Source: Algoriphagus sp. (lineage in GTDB: Bacteria > Bacteroidota > Bacteroidia > Cytophagales > Cyclobacteriaceae). Taken from it: 63,325 bases of DNA. The position numbers were made by a program, and so were the translations under genes. This document shows, piece by piece, positions 18,726 through 28,265 of the stretch (the stretch's first letter is position 1; each line of letters opens with the position of its first letter). The stretch lies in the NCBI GenBank assembly GCA_018336015.1, contig JAGXQZ010000040.1:1-63325 (forward strand), given 5' to 3'. The notes under the pieces were generated by a model. The model had not been told where the DNA came from. It searched no databases and was given only the letters and a program-made list of their open reading frames with translations.

Positions 18726-20099
18726 ATGAAAAGAGCCTTAACACTTCTGTTCTCGATTTTAGTTTTATTACTTTTTGGAGTTCAGTGCACTTTCCTGGAG
18801 AGGCATTTTAAAGATCCTTATGTCTTGGATTTGGATGGAATCAAGGCAAGAGGAATTCTTCGAGCAGCCGTCGATAACAATTCTACCAGCTATTACATCT
18901 ACCGTGGCAGAAGAATGGGCTATGAATTTGAATTACTTAGGGATCTTGGAAAGAGACTCGAAGTCGAGATCGAGTTTATAGTCGTATCTGATATTGATCA
19001 GTCATTTGAATTTTTGGAAGAGGGAAAGGTAGACCTCATAGCGATGAATCTTGAGCAAAATGAGGAACGTAGCGAAATAGTACACTTCACCCAGTCGCTT
19101 GGATCCATGAGTACTGTATTGGTTGGCATGGGCTCAAAATCAGCATCCTGGGCTGAAATGGGTTCTGATACCATTTTTGTTAGAAAAGGCACGGTCTACC
19201 AGAGCCAACTGGAAAAGGTTCGTGATTCCTTAGACTTGGACTTTGTAATTATGGAGTCACCGGAACACGAAGAAACCCTCATCGATTTGGTTTCTGACGG
19301 GGAGATCAAATGGACAGTTGCTGACAAAAACATTGCTCAGGCCAATAAGACCTATTACGAAGGTTTGGATATTTCAAACGAGGTAGCTCAAGAAGGCTCT
19401 GTCGCTTGGGCGGTGAGACAAAATTCTCCCATGCTCCTTGAGGCTATTGATTCTTGGATTTTGGATAAAAAGAAAAGATTTATCCCTGATTTATATACCA
19501 AGTATTTCCTGACTCCCAAAAACAATTTTTACCGAACCAACAGTCCATATTCCTCTTTGGGGGGAAATCGAATATCAGTTTATGATGACATCATAAAGGA
19601 AAGTGCCAAGGAGTTAGGCTGGGATTGGAGATTGTTAGCTGCATTGGTCTATAAGGAATCTGGTTTTGATACCACCGCTTTATCCTATGCAGGCGCAGAA
19701 GGTTTGTTGCAGCTGATGCCCGTGACCCTGGAGCGATTTGGGGTGACCAATCCCAATGACCCTGTTCAATCTCTGAAAGGTGGAGTCAAGTACTTGCAGT
19801 ATCTGGATAAATTCTGGATCGAGCGAGTGCCTGAAACGAATGAGCGAGTCAAGTTTGTTCTTGCATCCTATAATATTGGTCAGGGACACGTGGAAGATGC
19901 TTGGAGACTGACCTTGAAATATGGGAAAAATACCCAAACATGGTCTGAAGTAGCCTTATACCTAAGTCTAAAAAGTGATCCTGAGTACTATAGGGATCCT
20001 GTCGTAAAAAGTGGTTTTGCCAAAGGGCACATCGCAGTCAACTATGTCCGCGATGTGCTCGGACTGTTTAAATCCTATAAGACACTGGTTAATCCCTAA
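18726..20099 (+). CDS. MltF-like membrane-bound lytic transglycosylase (SBP_bac_3 + SLT)
   Basis: The ATG at 18726 is preferred; the upstream in-frame start at 18639 falls next to the preceding terminator. The 457-residue protein begins with a hydrophobic export segment ending in Cys (LLLFGVQC), a weak lipobox. A solute-binding-protein-3 domain spans about 35-270 (GILRAAVDNNSTSYYIYRG, GYEFELLRDLGKRL). A lytic transglycosylase domain spans about 300-430, with the catalytic Glu in LVYKESGFDTTALSYAGAEG followed by LLQLMPVT and a C-terminal SYNIGQGHV motif. This is the MltF arrangement: cleaving glycan strands to 1,6-anhydro ends, with the amino-terminal domain sensing muropeptides. Confidence 0.9.
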   Translation: MKRALTLLFSILVLLLFGVQCTFLERHFKDPYVLDLDGIKARGILRAAVDNNSTSYYIYRGRRMGYEFELLRDLGKRLEVEIEFIVVSDIDQSFEFLEEGKVDLIAMNLEQNEERSEIVHFTQSLGSMSTVLVGMGSKSASWAEMGSDTIFVRKGTVYQSQLEKVRDSLDLDFVIMESPEHEETLIDLVSDGEIKWTVADKNIAQANKTYYEGLDISNEVAQEGSVAWAVRQNSPMLLEAIDSWILDKKKRFIPDLYTKYFLTPKNNFYRTNSPYSSLGGNRISVYDDIIKESAKELGWDWRLLAALVYKESGFDTTALSYAGAEGLLQLMPVTLERFGVTNPNDPVQSLKGGVKYLQYLDKFWIERVPETNERVKFVLASYNIGQGHVEDAWRLTLKYGKNTQTWSEVALYLSLKSDPEYYRDPVVKSGFAKGHIAVNYVRDVLGLFKSYKTLVNP

Positions 20100-20108
20100 T
20101 TTCTTATT

Positions 20109-20573
20109 TTAAAACAGCTCGAAAAGGGCTTCTATCTCTACAGGAATATTATCCGGAAGGGAGCCCATTCCAACGGCGGATCGCACTCCTATTCCGTTTT
20201 CCTCCCCCCAAACGGCAGCAAATAGCTCACTGCATCCATTGATTACATAGGGGTGCCTTTCGAAGGAAGGCACACAATTCACCATGCCCAATACCTTAAT
20301 CACTCGCTTGATCTTATTGAGAGATCCGATGTTGGCTTTGATCGTAGCCAGCATGGCTAAGCCTACTTGGCGTGCCGCCAACTTGCCCTGATCGATGTCC
20401 ATGTCTTCACCAATCCTGCCGATGATCAACGAGCCGTCGGGCTTTACAGTACCGTGTCCTGATAAATACAGGTATTTGCCATCTATAAGGCAGGGCTTGT
20501 ACACTCCCAAAGGCTTTGGGGCAGGAGGCAGGACAAGGCCCAATTTTTCAAAATTCAGTTCGGGGGTTTGCAT
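20109..20573 (-). CDS. RidA/YjgF family protein
   Basis: The 154-residue protein has the RidA fold motifs: LYLSGHGTVKPDG, AARQVGLAMLATIKANIGSL, KVLGMVNCVPSFERHPYVING, and the Arg-containing GVRSAVGMGSLPDNIPVEIEA near the C-terminus that matches the substrate-binding Arg of RidA. RidA proper deaminates reactive 2-aminoacrylate and related enamines. This subgroup is divergent, so the reaction is inferred. Its start lies 20 bases after the GntP permease stop on the same strand, so the two are probably co-transcribed. Genes of this subgroup are often found beside amino-acid or hydroxy-acid catabolism genes, but no such enzyme is here. Confidence 0.88.
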   Translation of the reverse strand: MQTPELNFEKLGLVLPPAPKPLGVYKPCLIDGKYLYLSGHGTVKPDGSLIIGRIGEDMDIDQGKLAARQVGLAMLATIKANIGSLNKIKRVIKVLGMVNCVPSFERHPYVINGCSELFAAVWGEENGIGVRSAVGMGSLPDNIPVEIEALFELF

Positions 20574-20593
20574 AGTAAGTAATAAGTTGATTT

Positions 20594-21907
20594 TTAAATA
20601 AAGAGATCAAGAATTAAAACTCCAACCAATCCGGCAACGGCTACGATGGTTTCCATAAGCGACCATGATTTGATGGTGTCTTTGATGCTGACGTTGAAGA
20701 ATTCCTTGTACATCCAAAATCCCCCGTCATTGAAATGGGAAAACATCAAGCTGCCCGCTCCGATGGATAAGACAAGCAGATTTGGATCTACATTCATTGT
20801 CGTAACCAGTGGGGCAATAATCCCCGCGGTGGTCAATCCTGCTACAGTTGCAGATCCTACACAGACTCTGATCACGGAAGTGATCAACCAAGCCAATAGT
20901 AATGGATGCATTTCCCAAGTTTTCAGCCCATCGGCAATTGTTTGGCTTACTCCAGTATCGGTAAATATCTGCTTCAGTGCTCCAGCCCCTGCTACGATGA
21001 GCAGGATCATCGAAATATCCTTGGTCGCTGCAGTGTACACTTCCATGAGTTGGGTCATGGTATGATTTCTTTTCAATCCAAGGGAAAAGGTGGCATAAAA
21101 AAGAGAAACCAGCATGACGATTCCCGGGTCAGCGATGAAAGTAACCAAGGGACTGAGCGGATCCTCTTTTGGAATGCTGAAGCTCAAAATGGTCGTTCCG
21201 ATCAATAATAAAACCGGCAAAAGTGCAGTGAAAAGGCTGTTCCCTATTCCAGGCAATTCGGACTCTGGTTTGGGATCTACCTGAAAAGTCTTCAAGGGTT
21301 GGGAATGTATTCCCTTTAAAAAAGGTGCGAACAGAGGTCCAGCAATAATGATGGTCGGAATGGCAATGATAAATCCATAAAGAAGTGTCAAACCCATATT
21401 CGCGCCAAACTGGGCCACTAGGGCGGCAGGGGATGGGTGTGGAGGCAAAAATCCATGGGTGACCGAGAGCGCAGCCAATAAAGGCATGCCTACGTACACG
21501 GCGGGAAGACGGTATTGATACGAAACCGTGAATGCCAAAGGCACCAAGAGAACGAATCCTACATTATAAAAAAGCGGTATCCCTACGATCAATCCGGTAA
21601 AGGCCATGGCCCAAGTGATGTACTTTTCTCCAAAGAATCGCATCAAAAAACCCGCAATGCGCTGCGCTGCGCCACTTTCTGCCACAAGCTTTCCCAGCAT
21701 GGCACCTGTCACAATCACAATGACCAAATCACCCAGTAGCGCTCCCATTCCCTTTTGAATGGATTTGGCTACCTGATCTGCCGGAAGACCAAGCATCAGC
21801 CCTGCTGCTATAGCGGAGATCATAAAGGAAAGGAAGGGATTGAGCTTGGCCCAAACGATCAGCAATACAAGAAGCGCAATGCTGATCAATACAAGAAATA
21901 GGGTCAT
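20594..21907 (-). CDS. GntP family permease (gluconate/hydroxy-acid:H+ symporter)
   Basis: The 437-residue protein has about 12-14 hydrophobic segments and GntP-family motifs: LMLGLPADQVAKSIQKGMG near residue 38, GIPLFYNVGFVLLVPL, the conserved HGFLPPHPSPAALVAQFGA, and the C-terminal SVIRVCVGSATVAGLTTAG and SHFNDGGFWMYKEFF blocks. Members carry gluconate, D-serine, glycerate or 3-hydroxybutyrate. The exact substrate is unknown, and the RidA partner hints at an amino acid or imine-linked pathway only weakly. It is the first gene of a two-gene unit. Confidence 0.9.
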   Translation of the reverse strand: MTLFLVLISIALLVLLIVWAKLNPFLSFMISAIAAGLMLGLPADQVAKSIQKGMGALLGDLVIVIVTGAMLGKLVAESGAAQRIAGFLMRFFGEKYITWAMAFTGLIVGIPLFYNVGFVLLVPLAFTVSYQYRLPAVYVGMPLLAALSVTHGFLPPHPSPAALVAQFGANMGLTLLYGFIIAIPTIIIAGPLFAPFLKGIHSQPLKTFQVDPKPESELPGIGNSLFTALLPVLLLIGTTILSFSIPKEDPLSPLVTFIADPGIVMLVSLFYATFSLGLKRNHTMTQLMEVYTAATKDISMILLIVAGAGALKQIFTDTGVSQTIADGLKTWEMHPLLLAWLITSVIRVCVGSATVAGLTTAGIIAPLVTTMNVDPNLLVLSIGAGSLMFSHFNDGGFWMYKEFFNVSIKDTIKSWSLMETIVAVAGLVGVLILDLFI

Positions 21908-21982
21908 AGGTTGGGTTTGGTGTTACTGAAGAAAGTTAGGAAAAATGAGGAAATACCATCGATTTTTCCATCACCATCGGAG

Positions 21983-24286
21983 TCAAAGCTTGATGAAGCG
22001 TTTGGTTACCAGTCGATCAGAAAATTCGAGATGAATAAAATAGACTCCTGAAGGAAGAGTTGACATCATTTGCTCGGGAATTTCTTCGAGGACCTTCTGC
22101 TGTATGAGGATCTTCCCTTCTGGACTGGAGATCTTGAGACCGAGGAATTGTGTGTCCTCTTCAGGAAAATATATCTGTAAAGGGCCATGTTGATATGGGT
22201 TTGGAAAAATAGTCCCTTCTTTTTCTCCGGTTGCAGAAAATGCTCTTGCGACCGAACTCCAGGATTCGGTTCCGTCCAAGCTTAATTGTCGGATTCGGTA
22301 AAAATAAGCTTCAAATCGATTGCTTTGCTCATCGAGGTAGGTGTAAGTGATGGCCTCATTTGAATCACCTTTTGACCCGATCGAAGCGATTTTTTCCCAA
22401 GTAGTTGGGCCTTTTTTACTCCTATAAATATCAAAAAGAAGATTCCCCTTTTCTTGACTGAGGCTCCATTGGATCAGATTTCCTTCTTTTTTGGTCACCA
22501 CTTCAAGACCAAGCCAAGTCACGGGAAGAATTGTCAACTCTCGATAGCTGCCTATAGTAAAATTCATACCTGAAAGTTCATTCCAAGTCAGTGATCTTCT
22601 AGCCCAAAGTAGACTGGCATCTGACCCAGGAAGGTGAGATCCTGGAGCAGGTTGGCCGGTACCGACGATCCGAAGGTCATCCACATTGTCCACAATCAGG
22701 TCAGCTGCAGATAGCCGGAGTTCGACAGACTGAGCACTTGGTGTCAATCCGGAAAATTGAAAGTGGCTGTAAAGTTGGTACAAAATAGGCGTGCCGTCTG
22801 TGTCATTGAAATTTGGATCATGGTTGGCGCCTTTGTATTCCAAAAACTTGATCGAGATGGATCCTCCCGGAGAGGGTCCCAAGAGCTGGATTTTTCGAAT
22901 CCCTCCGTTGAGCACATCTTCAAATGGAAAACTGGCATTGCTAGCGGTCAGAGTTGTCGGAAGCCCGAATAGCGTGAGATTTCCCACATTTCGCCAACTG
23001 CCTCCAGAATATGTAATTCCTCCTAAAAGTGAAGTGTTAATATTGAGATGGTTTCCTTGTAAATCCATCCGCCCTTGCGATAGGGTTAGATTTCGTTCGA
23101 CGGACAGGTGGTTTCTAGGGTAAAAGATACCCCCTGATTTATTCAAGGTAAGATCGCGTGTGACTAACGGGAATCCTTGGATTTCTTGGTTGCCTGAGCC
23201 GAAAATGATTAAATGGGTATTAAGAGAGTTGATATTTCCCGCTCCCGATTTGATTAAGTTGCCAAGCAGAAAAAGTTGGGTAGGCAATGTGAGGTTTTGG
23301 TTACTTCGTAGTTCTACATTTCTGACCGAATTTGGGGTCGCAGCATCTGGGAATGAACTGGCAAGAAATGTTTTTGGAGCAGCTCCTCCCCTGAAAATCA
23401 AGTTGCCATTCAGTTGAAAATTGGCAGATTCAATCCTTGGAGCATTTCCTTCCAAGATCAAATTTCCTCCATTTTGAAGATCAAAATTCAGTGCACTCAC
23501 ACTCCCGCTTGTGGATCTGTTAATTAGGTTTGAGTTGCATTCAGAAATCAGAGTTGCTCCATCTTCAATGGTAAACACCCCATAAGGCCCAGTCCCATAA
23601 ACAGTAGTTTCGGTGTTGAAGGAAAACGTGTGACATACTGCCGGATTGACGGAGTTATCTAGTCTTTGGATTACTGTTCCTGACCTTACTGTAAAGGAAA
23701 GTGCTTTGATGGGTGCATTTACGATAAGTTCTACACCGGATCCCGGATCAAAAATTACCCCAAATCGGCTTTGTGTAGTTTGGGCACTCCAGCTGTTTCG
23801 GTCAACAATCGTCCTGCTGCTTCCTTTGAAAGTGAGTGTGCTTGTTGGTGAGTTGCCGATCCAATTTTGGCTGTTCCAAGCATTGCCGGCAATACCAGGT
23901 GCAGGACCGGTGAAAGCTTGAAGTGTACCGTAAACATCCAGATTGAATCCATTGAGATTTAATTTTTGGCCTGCTCCAGTTTCTGCATTGATAAAAACGC
24001 TTTTGACTTCTTCATTTCCTATGAGGCGTAAGGTGTGACTTTGGTCAATGTAGATATCATTGGCAATTCCCGGTTTTACCGAAGCAGAAACCCATCCCGA
24101 ACCATTCCAAACTGCCCAAATCCCGAGGTTGGTAAAATCACCTGTTGCCACAGTTTTATAAGTTCCGATTTCTTGGCAAAAGGCATTTCCAATGGTCAAT
24201 AGGGTAATTACAACTGCCAAGAATATCCTGTATATTCGGCAGGTAAAAAATGCTACCCAGCAAAGTAAAAAACCAGAATAAAGCAT
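21983..24286 (-). CDS. T9SS type A sorting domain-containing surface/secreted protein
   Basis: The 767-residue protein starts with a long hydrophobic leader (signal region to about residue 37, ending NAFCQ) with no other Met near it. Its body (about 50-540) is a beta-rich repeat region with G8/filamentous-type strands such as VELRSNQNLTLPTQLFLLGNL, DLTLNKSGGIFYPRN and LTLSQGRMDLQGNHLNI, suggesting a beta-helix. After a fibronectin-like stretch (LEVVTKKEGNLIQWSLSQEK...FYRIRQLSLDG) comes a C-terminal T9SS type A domain (FPNPYQHGPLQIYF...LPSGVYFIHLEFSDRLVTKRFIKL). It is predicted to be exported by Sec and then by T9SS, and to stay on the cell surface or be released. Ligand and role are unknown. 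Confidence 0.85.
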   Translation of the reverse strand: MLYSGFLLCWVAFFTCRIYRIFLAVVITLLTIGNAFCQEIGTYKTVATGDFTNLGIWAVWNGSGWVSASVKPGIANDIYIDQSHTLRLIGNEEVKSVFINAETGAGQKLNLNGFNLDVYGTLQAFTGPAPGIAGNAWNSQNWIGNSPTSTLTFKGSSRTIVDRNSWSAQTTQSRFGVIFDPGSGVELIVNAPIKALSFTVRSGTVIQRLDNSVNPAVCHTFSFNTETTVYGTGPYGVFTIEDGATLISECNSNLINRSTSGSVSALNFDLQNGGNLILEGNAPRIESANFQLNGNLIFRGGAAPKTFLASSFPDAATPNSVRNVELRSNQNLTLPTQLFLLGNLIKSGAGNINSLNTHLIIFGSGNQEIQGFPLVTRDLTLNKSGGIFYPRNHLSVERNLTLSQGRMDLQGNHLNINTSLLGGITYSGGSWRNVGNLTLFGLPTTLTASNASFPFEDVLNGGIRKIQLLGPSPGGSISIKFLEYKGANHDPNFNDTDGTPILYQLYSHFQFSGLTPSAQSVELRLSAADLIVDNVDDLRIVGTGQPAPGSHLPGSDASLLWARRSLTWNELSGMNFTIGSYRELTILPVTWLGLEVVTKKEGNLIQWSLSQEKGNLLFDIYRSKKGPTTWEKIASIGSKGDSNEAITYTYLDEQSNRFEAYFYRIRQLSLDGTESWSSVARAFSATGEKEGTIFPNPYQHGPLQIYFPEEDTQFLGLKISSPEGKILIQQKVLEEIPEQMMSTLPSGVYFIHLEFSDRLVTKRFIKL

Positions 24287-24322
24287 AAAAATTGTATTGT
24301 AAAAAGTAGTTGAAAATAAAAA

Positions 24323-25513
24323 ATGATGACTAAAAATAAAATAGGTCTGCTTATTTTTTTTCTGATAATCATGGGTTTAGCTCCTGCCAAAGCCCAGTTT
24401 TATGAAATCAGCCTTCTTACCTGTGAACCTGGAGATCAGCTTTATTCTTCCTTTGGCCACAGCGCCATCCGGGTGAGGGAGATTGGTTCAGAGGGTCGTG
24501 ATATGGTCTTTAACTTTGGCACCTTTGACTTTGATACTCCAAACTTCTACGGCAAGTTTGCCACGGGCAAGTTGAACTATATGCTAAGCGTCACGACCTA
24601 TGATCGCTTTATCATCGAATATGATTACTATAAAAGGGGAGTGACCGAACAAGTCCTCAATATGAGCTTGGATCAAAAGGATCTTCTTGTACAGCATTTG
24701 GATGCACTCTATGATCCTGCGAGAAGGTTCTACAAGTATGATTTCTTTTTCAATAACTGCGCGACTAAAGTAAGGGATGCCTTTGAGATAGCGATTGGTA
24801 AGCAGCTGGTTTGGAATGACTCAGTGGTTACCGAAGAGAAGACGTTTCGTACCCTCATTGATGAGTTTGTCTATCCTTTGCCTTGGGCTGATTTAGGGAT
24901 TGATTTGGCGTTGGGTGCTGTGATTGACCGCAATGCCACCGAGCGAGAAAAGCAGTTTTTACCGGATTACATGGAGCAAGCTTTTGCAAAAGCAACCATC
25001 GTAGGAGATGGCCCCAGCCGTCCATTGGTGAAGGAGACACGGGTGATTTTGGAATATCCCGAAGAGGAAAAGTCAATTGGACTTCTGAATCCCTATGTTG
25101 TATTTTGGGTATTAGCAGTGGGGTATGGATTGGTGACTTTTTTAGGATTTCGCAGGGGAAAATTATATAAAGGATTGGATGTGGCACTCTTCAGTCTGCT
25201 TGGATTGATCGGTGTGGTGGTTGCTTTCCTTTGGTTTTTGACCGATCATTCCGCTACCCTTTGGAACTGGAATATTCTCTGGGCTTTTCCGGGTCACTTG
25301 GCCTTGGCTTGGGCCTTGGTAAAAAACCCTACCAAAGCCTGGATTTCCAAGTATCTGCTTGGTGTCTTGATTGCAACATCTTTGGCCCTGGTGATATGGA
25401 TTACTGGAATGCAGACTTTTCATCCATCGCTAGTCCCTCTATTTCTGATCATCTTGCTCAGAGCTAATTTCCTTTTCTATAACTTGGAGAGGCTGGCTCA
25501 AAAAGCATCATGA
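24323..25513 (+). CDS. DUF4105 (Lnb N-terminal periplasmic-like) membrane protein
   Basis: The 396-residue protein has a signal peptide (to about residue 24), a periplasmic domain of the DUF4105/Lnb type (about 25-230) and four or more C-terminal membrane segments (about 255-390). The domain contains SSFGHSAIRV (His near 48) and FFNNCATKVRD (Cys near 148), a His/Cys pair like that of NlpC/P60-type cysteine hydrolases. A lysophospholipase or peptidase-like activity is thus conceivable, but the family is not biochemically settled. It starts 36 bases from the T9SS protein gene, which is read the other way. Confidence 0.8.
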   Translation: MMTKNKIGLLIFFLIIMGLAPAKAQFYEISLLTCEPGDQLYSSFGHSAIRVREIGSEGRDMVFNFGTFDFDTPNFYGKFATGKLNYMLSVTTYDRFIIEYDYYKRGVTEQVLNMSLDQKDLLVQHLDALYDPARRFYKYDFFFNNCATKVRDAFEIAIGKQLVWNDSVVTEEKTFRTLIDEFVYPLPWADLGIDLALGAVIDRNATEREKQFLPDYMEQAFAKATIVGDGPSRPLVKETRVILEYPEEEKSIGLLNPYVVFWVLAVGYGLVTFLGFRRGKLYKGLDVALFSLLGLIGVVVAFLWFLTDHSATLWNWNILWAFPGHLALAWALVKNPTKAWISKYLLGVLIATSLALVIWITGMQTFHPSLVPLFLIILLRANFLFYNLERLAQKAS

Positions 25514-25563
25514 TTTGTAATTTGGCCAAACCTTTATGCTACCATTTGGTGTTGGAATAAGTC

Positions 25564-27606
25564 ATGGAATTCAAACTCACCTCAGATTACCAACCCACCG
25601 GAGATCAGCCACAGGCCATCAAAGAATTGGCCGAAGGGGTACGGGCGGGTGAGCCTGCGCAGGTTCTCCTTGGAGTAACAGGATCGGGTAAAACCTTTAC
25701 CATTGCCAACCTGATCCAAGAGACTCAGCGTCCCACGCTTGTTTTGAGTCATAACAAGACGCTCGCTGCTCAGCTTTATGGGGAATTCAAGCAATTTTTC
25801 CCTCAAAATGCGGTCGAATATTTCATATCCTATTACGACTATTACCAGCCCGAGGCTTTCATCCCCAGCTCAGGTACCTATATCGAAAAGGACCTCAGCA
25901 TCAATGAAGAGATCGAGAAACTTCGCCTAAGCGCCACTTCATCCTTATTGTCTGGGAGAAGGGATGTGATTGTCGTGGCCTCTGTGTCCTGTATTTATGG
26001 TATCGGCAATCCGGAAGAGTTTGGGAAAAATGTGATTCGCTTACAAGAAGGGGACCGAATCCCAAGAAATCAGTTGCTTTTCAAACTGGTAGATATTCTC
26101 TACAGCCGTACCCATCAGGATTTGACTCACGGAACCTTTCGAGTGAAAGGGGATACCGTAGACATTTTTGTGGCTTATGCCGACTTTGCTTATCGTATCT
26201 TCTTTTGGGGTGATGAAATCGAGGCCATTCAGCGGGTGGAACCGGATTCAGGAAAGAAACTTTCGGATGAAAAGATCATCTCCATTTTCCCTGCGAACCT
26301 GTTTGTCACCGGAAGAGACACGATCGAAACTGCCATTCATGAAATCCAGGATGATCTGGTAGCACAGCTCAATTTTTTCGAAAAAGAAGGCAAATTTTTG
26401 GAGGCTAAACGGCTTCAGGAGCGGACCGAATTTGATTTGGAAATGATCCGTGAGCTTGGATATTGCTCAGGAGTGGAAAACTACTCCAGGTATTTTGACC
26501 GGAGAAAACCCGGTACACGCCCATTCTGTCTATTGGACTATTTTCCGGATGATTACTTGTTGGTTATCGATGAGAGTCACGTAACGGTACCTCAAATCAG
26601 GGCGATGTGGGGAGGAGATCGGTCCCGCAAAGTGAACTTGGTGGATTATGGATTCCGATTGCCCTCAGCTTTGGACAATCGACCGCTAAAGTTTGATGAA
26701 TTTGAGCAGTTGGCCAATCAGGTGATCTATGTGTCGGCGACTCCGGCAGATTATGAATTGGCCCTGACCGAAGGGGTCGTGGTTGAGCAGATTATCAGGC
26801 CTACAGGTCTTCTCGATCCTACCATCGAGGTGCGACCCAGTCAAAATCAAATTGACGATCTTCTCGAAGAAATCGATCAAACCATCAAAACAGATGCACG
26901 GGTTTTGGTTACCACGCTCACCAAACGAATGGCGGAGGAACTTCAAAAGTATCTCGAACGCGCTGGAGTTAAGTCACGATACATTCACTCAGAGGTAAAA
27001 ACTCTGGATCGGGTAGAAATCTTGAGAGAGCTTCGATTGGGAATTTTTGACGTATTGGTTGGGGTAAACTTGTTGAGAGAAGGCTTGGATTTGCCTGAAG
27101 TTTCATTAGTAGCCATTTTGGATGCAGACAAAGAGGGTTTCCTTAGAAATGAGCGCTCCCTTGTGCAAACCATTGGCCGCGCTGCGAGAAACTCGGAAGG
27201 ACGTGTGATCATGTATGCGGATCAAATTACAGATTCTATGCAGGCTGCTATAGACGAAACCAAGCGAAGAAGAGCCCTGCAGATGGCTTACAATGAAGAG
27301 CATGGCATTACACCGAAGACAGTCATCAAGTCTCGGGACAAAATCATGGGGCAAACTAAAGTCGCTGATTCTAAGAAAAATGCCAAGGTATATGCCGAAC
27401 CAATGCCGGGCGAAATGGAAATCGCTGCAGATCCGGTGGTGCAATACCTCAGCAAGGATAAACTGGAAAAGCTCATCGCACAGACTCAAAAACAAATGGA
27501 AAAAGCTGCCAAAGAGTTAAACTTCATGGAAGCAGCACGGTTGAGAGACGAGTGGCAAGCACAGAAAAAACGCCTCGAGGAGTTGAATCGGGGGCCTGGC
27601 AAATGA
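25564..27606 (+). CDS. uvrB: UvrB, excinuclease ABC subunit B
   Basis: At 680 residues it matches the family length (E. coli 673). The N-terminal helicase motif I is [10 protein letters not shown] (about 37-46). The beta-hairpin is [21 protein letters not shown], followed by the helicase-like DESHVTVPQ motif, [22 protein letters not shown] and the motif VI region QTIGRAARN. The C-terminus ends in the UVR coiled-coil motif ([21 protein letters not shown]). UvrB loads on damaged DNA with UvrA, and UvrC then cuts on both sides. The other uvr genes are not in this window. Confidence 0.98.
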   Translation: MEFKLTSDYQPTGDQPQAIKELAEGVRAGEPAQVLLGVTGSGKTFTIANLIQETQRPTLVLSHNKTLAAQLYGEFKQFFPQNAVEYFISYYDYYQPEAFIPSSGTYIEKDLSINEEIEKLRLSATSSLLSGRRDVIVVASVSCIYGIGNPEEFGKNVIRLQEGDRIPRNQLLFKLVDILYSRTHQDLTHGTFRVKGDTVDIFVAYADFAYRIFFWGDEIEAIQRVEPDSGKKLSDEKIISIFPANLFVTGRDTIETAIHEIQDDLVAQLNFFEKEGKFLEAKRLQERTEFDLEMIRELGYCSGVENYSRYFDRRKPGTRPFCLLDYFPDDYLLVIDESHVTVPQIRAMWGGDRSRKVNLVDYGFRLPSALDNRPLKFDEFEQLANQVIYVSATPADYELALTEGVVVEQIIRPTGLLDPTIEVRPSQNQIDDLLEEIDQTIKTDARVLVTTLTKRMAEELQKYLERAGVKSRYIHSEVKTLDRVEILRELRLGIFDVLVGVNLLREGLDLPEVSLVAILDADKEGFLRNERSLVQTIGRAARNSEGRVIMYADQITDSMQAAIDETKRRRALQMAYNEEHGITPKTVIKSRDKIMGQTKVADSKKNAKVYAEPMPGEMEIAADPVVQYLSKDKLEKLIAQTQKQMEKAAKELNFMEAARLRDEWQAQKKRLEELNRGPGK

Positions 27607-27629
27607 CCCATATCTAAACCAACCCACTC

Positions 27630-28265
27630 ATGACCCTCCAAGAAGTCAAATCCTTGGCCGCGAAAGGCGAGGGGCTCCGCATTGAATTTAAGAAAAAGGC
27701 AGCCTATCCGGAGAAAATTGTCCGGGAAGTCATTGCTTTGGCAAATACAGAAGGTGGAGACTTGCTTATTGGAGTCGATGACGACGGGACTGTCAGCGGG
27801 CAACGGTTTATAGAGGAAGAGATTTTTGTGATGGAAAAGGCGATTCGGGAGCTGATTTTTCCTGCTTTGAGTTTTGAAGTATTCACCATTAAGCTGACCG
27901 AAAAAAAGGGGGTGGCTGTTTTTAGGATACCATTGAGTCCCGATCGTCCACATTATCTAAAAACAGGTGATAAAAAGCAGTCTTTTATCCGAGTAGCGGA
28001 TCGCAGCGTGCAGGCTAGTCGAGAAGTGTGGGAAGTGCTGAAGAAAAGCAGAACCCCAAAAGACGTCGTATTCACCTATGGGAAAAAGGAGGAAGTGCTG
28101 ATGAAAGCCCTGGGTGAAAAAGGAAAAATCACCATGAAGGAGTATTCCAAACTGGCAGGAATTCCGTTTTTCTTGGCTTCAAAAACCCTAGTCAGACTGG
28201 TTGCCGCCAATGTTCTGACCATTCACCCACAGGAAACAGAAGATTTTTTCACGATCAAAGACTAG
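27630..28265 (+). CDS. AlbA_2 (Schlafen-like) domain, putative DNA-binding regulator
   Basis: The 211-residue protein has an N-terminal AlbA_2 domain (about 3-120): EGLRIEFKKKAAYPEKIVREVIALANTEGGDLLIGVDDDG, with the conserved Glu/Lys and the PDSFIR-like FIRVADRSVQAS end. A winged helix-turn-helix is likely at about 150-205 (KGKITMKEYSKLAGIPFFLASKTLVRLVAANVL). Proteins with this layout are annotated as ATP-binding or transcription regulators, but the role of this one is not known. It lies 23 bases after uvrB, so co-transcription is plausible. Its last 11 bases overlap the convergent PLP-enzyme gene. Confidence 0.8.
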   Translation: MTLQEVKSLAAKGEGLRIEFKKKAAYPEKIVREVIALANTEGGDLLIGVDDDGTVSGQRFIEEEIFVMEKAIRELIFPALSFEVFTIKLTEKKGVAVFRIPLSPDRPHYLKTGDKKQSFIRVADRSVQASREVWEVLKKSRTPKDVVFTYGKKEEVLMKALGEKGKITMKEYSKLAGIPFFLASKTLVRLVAANVLTIHPQETEDFFTIKD

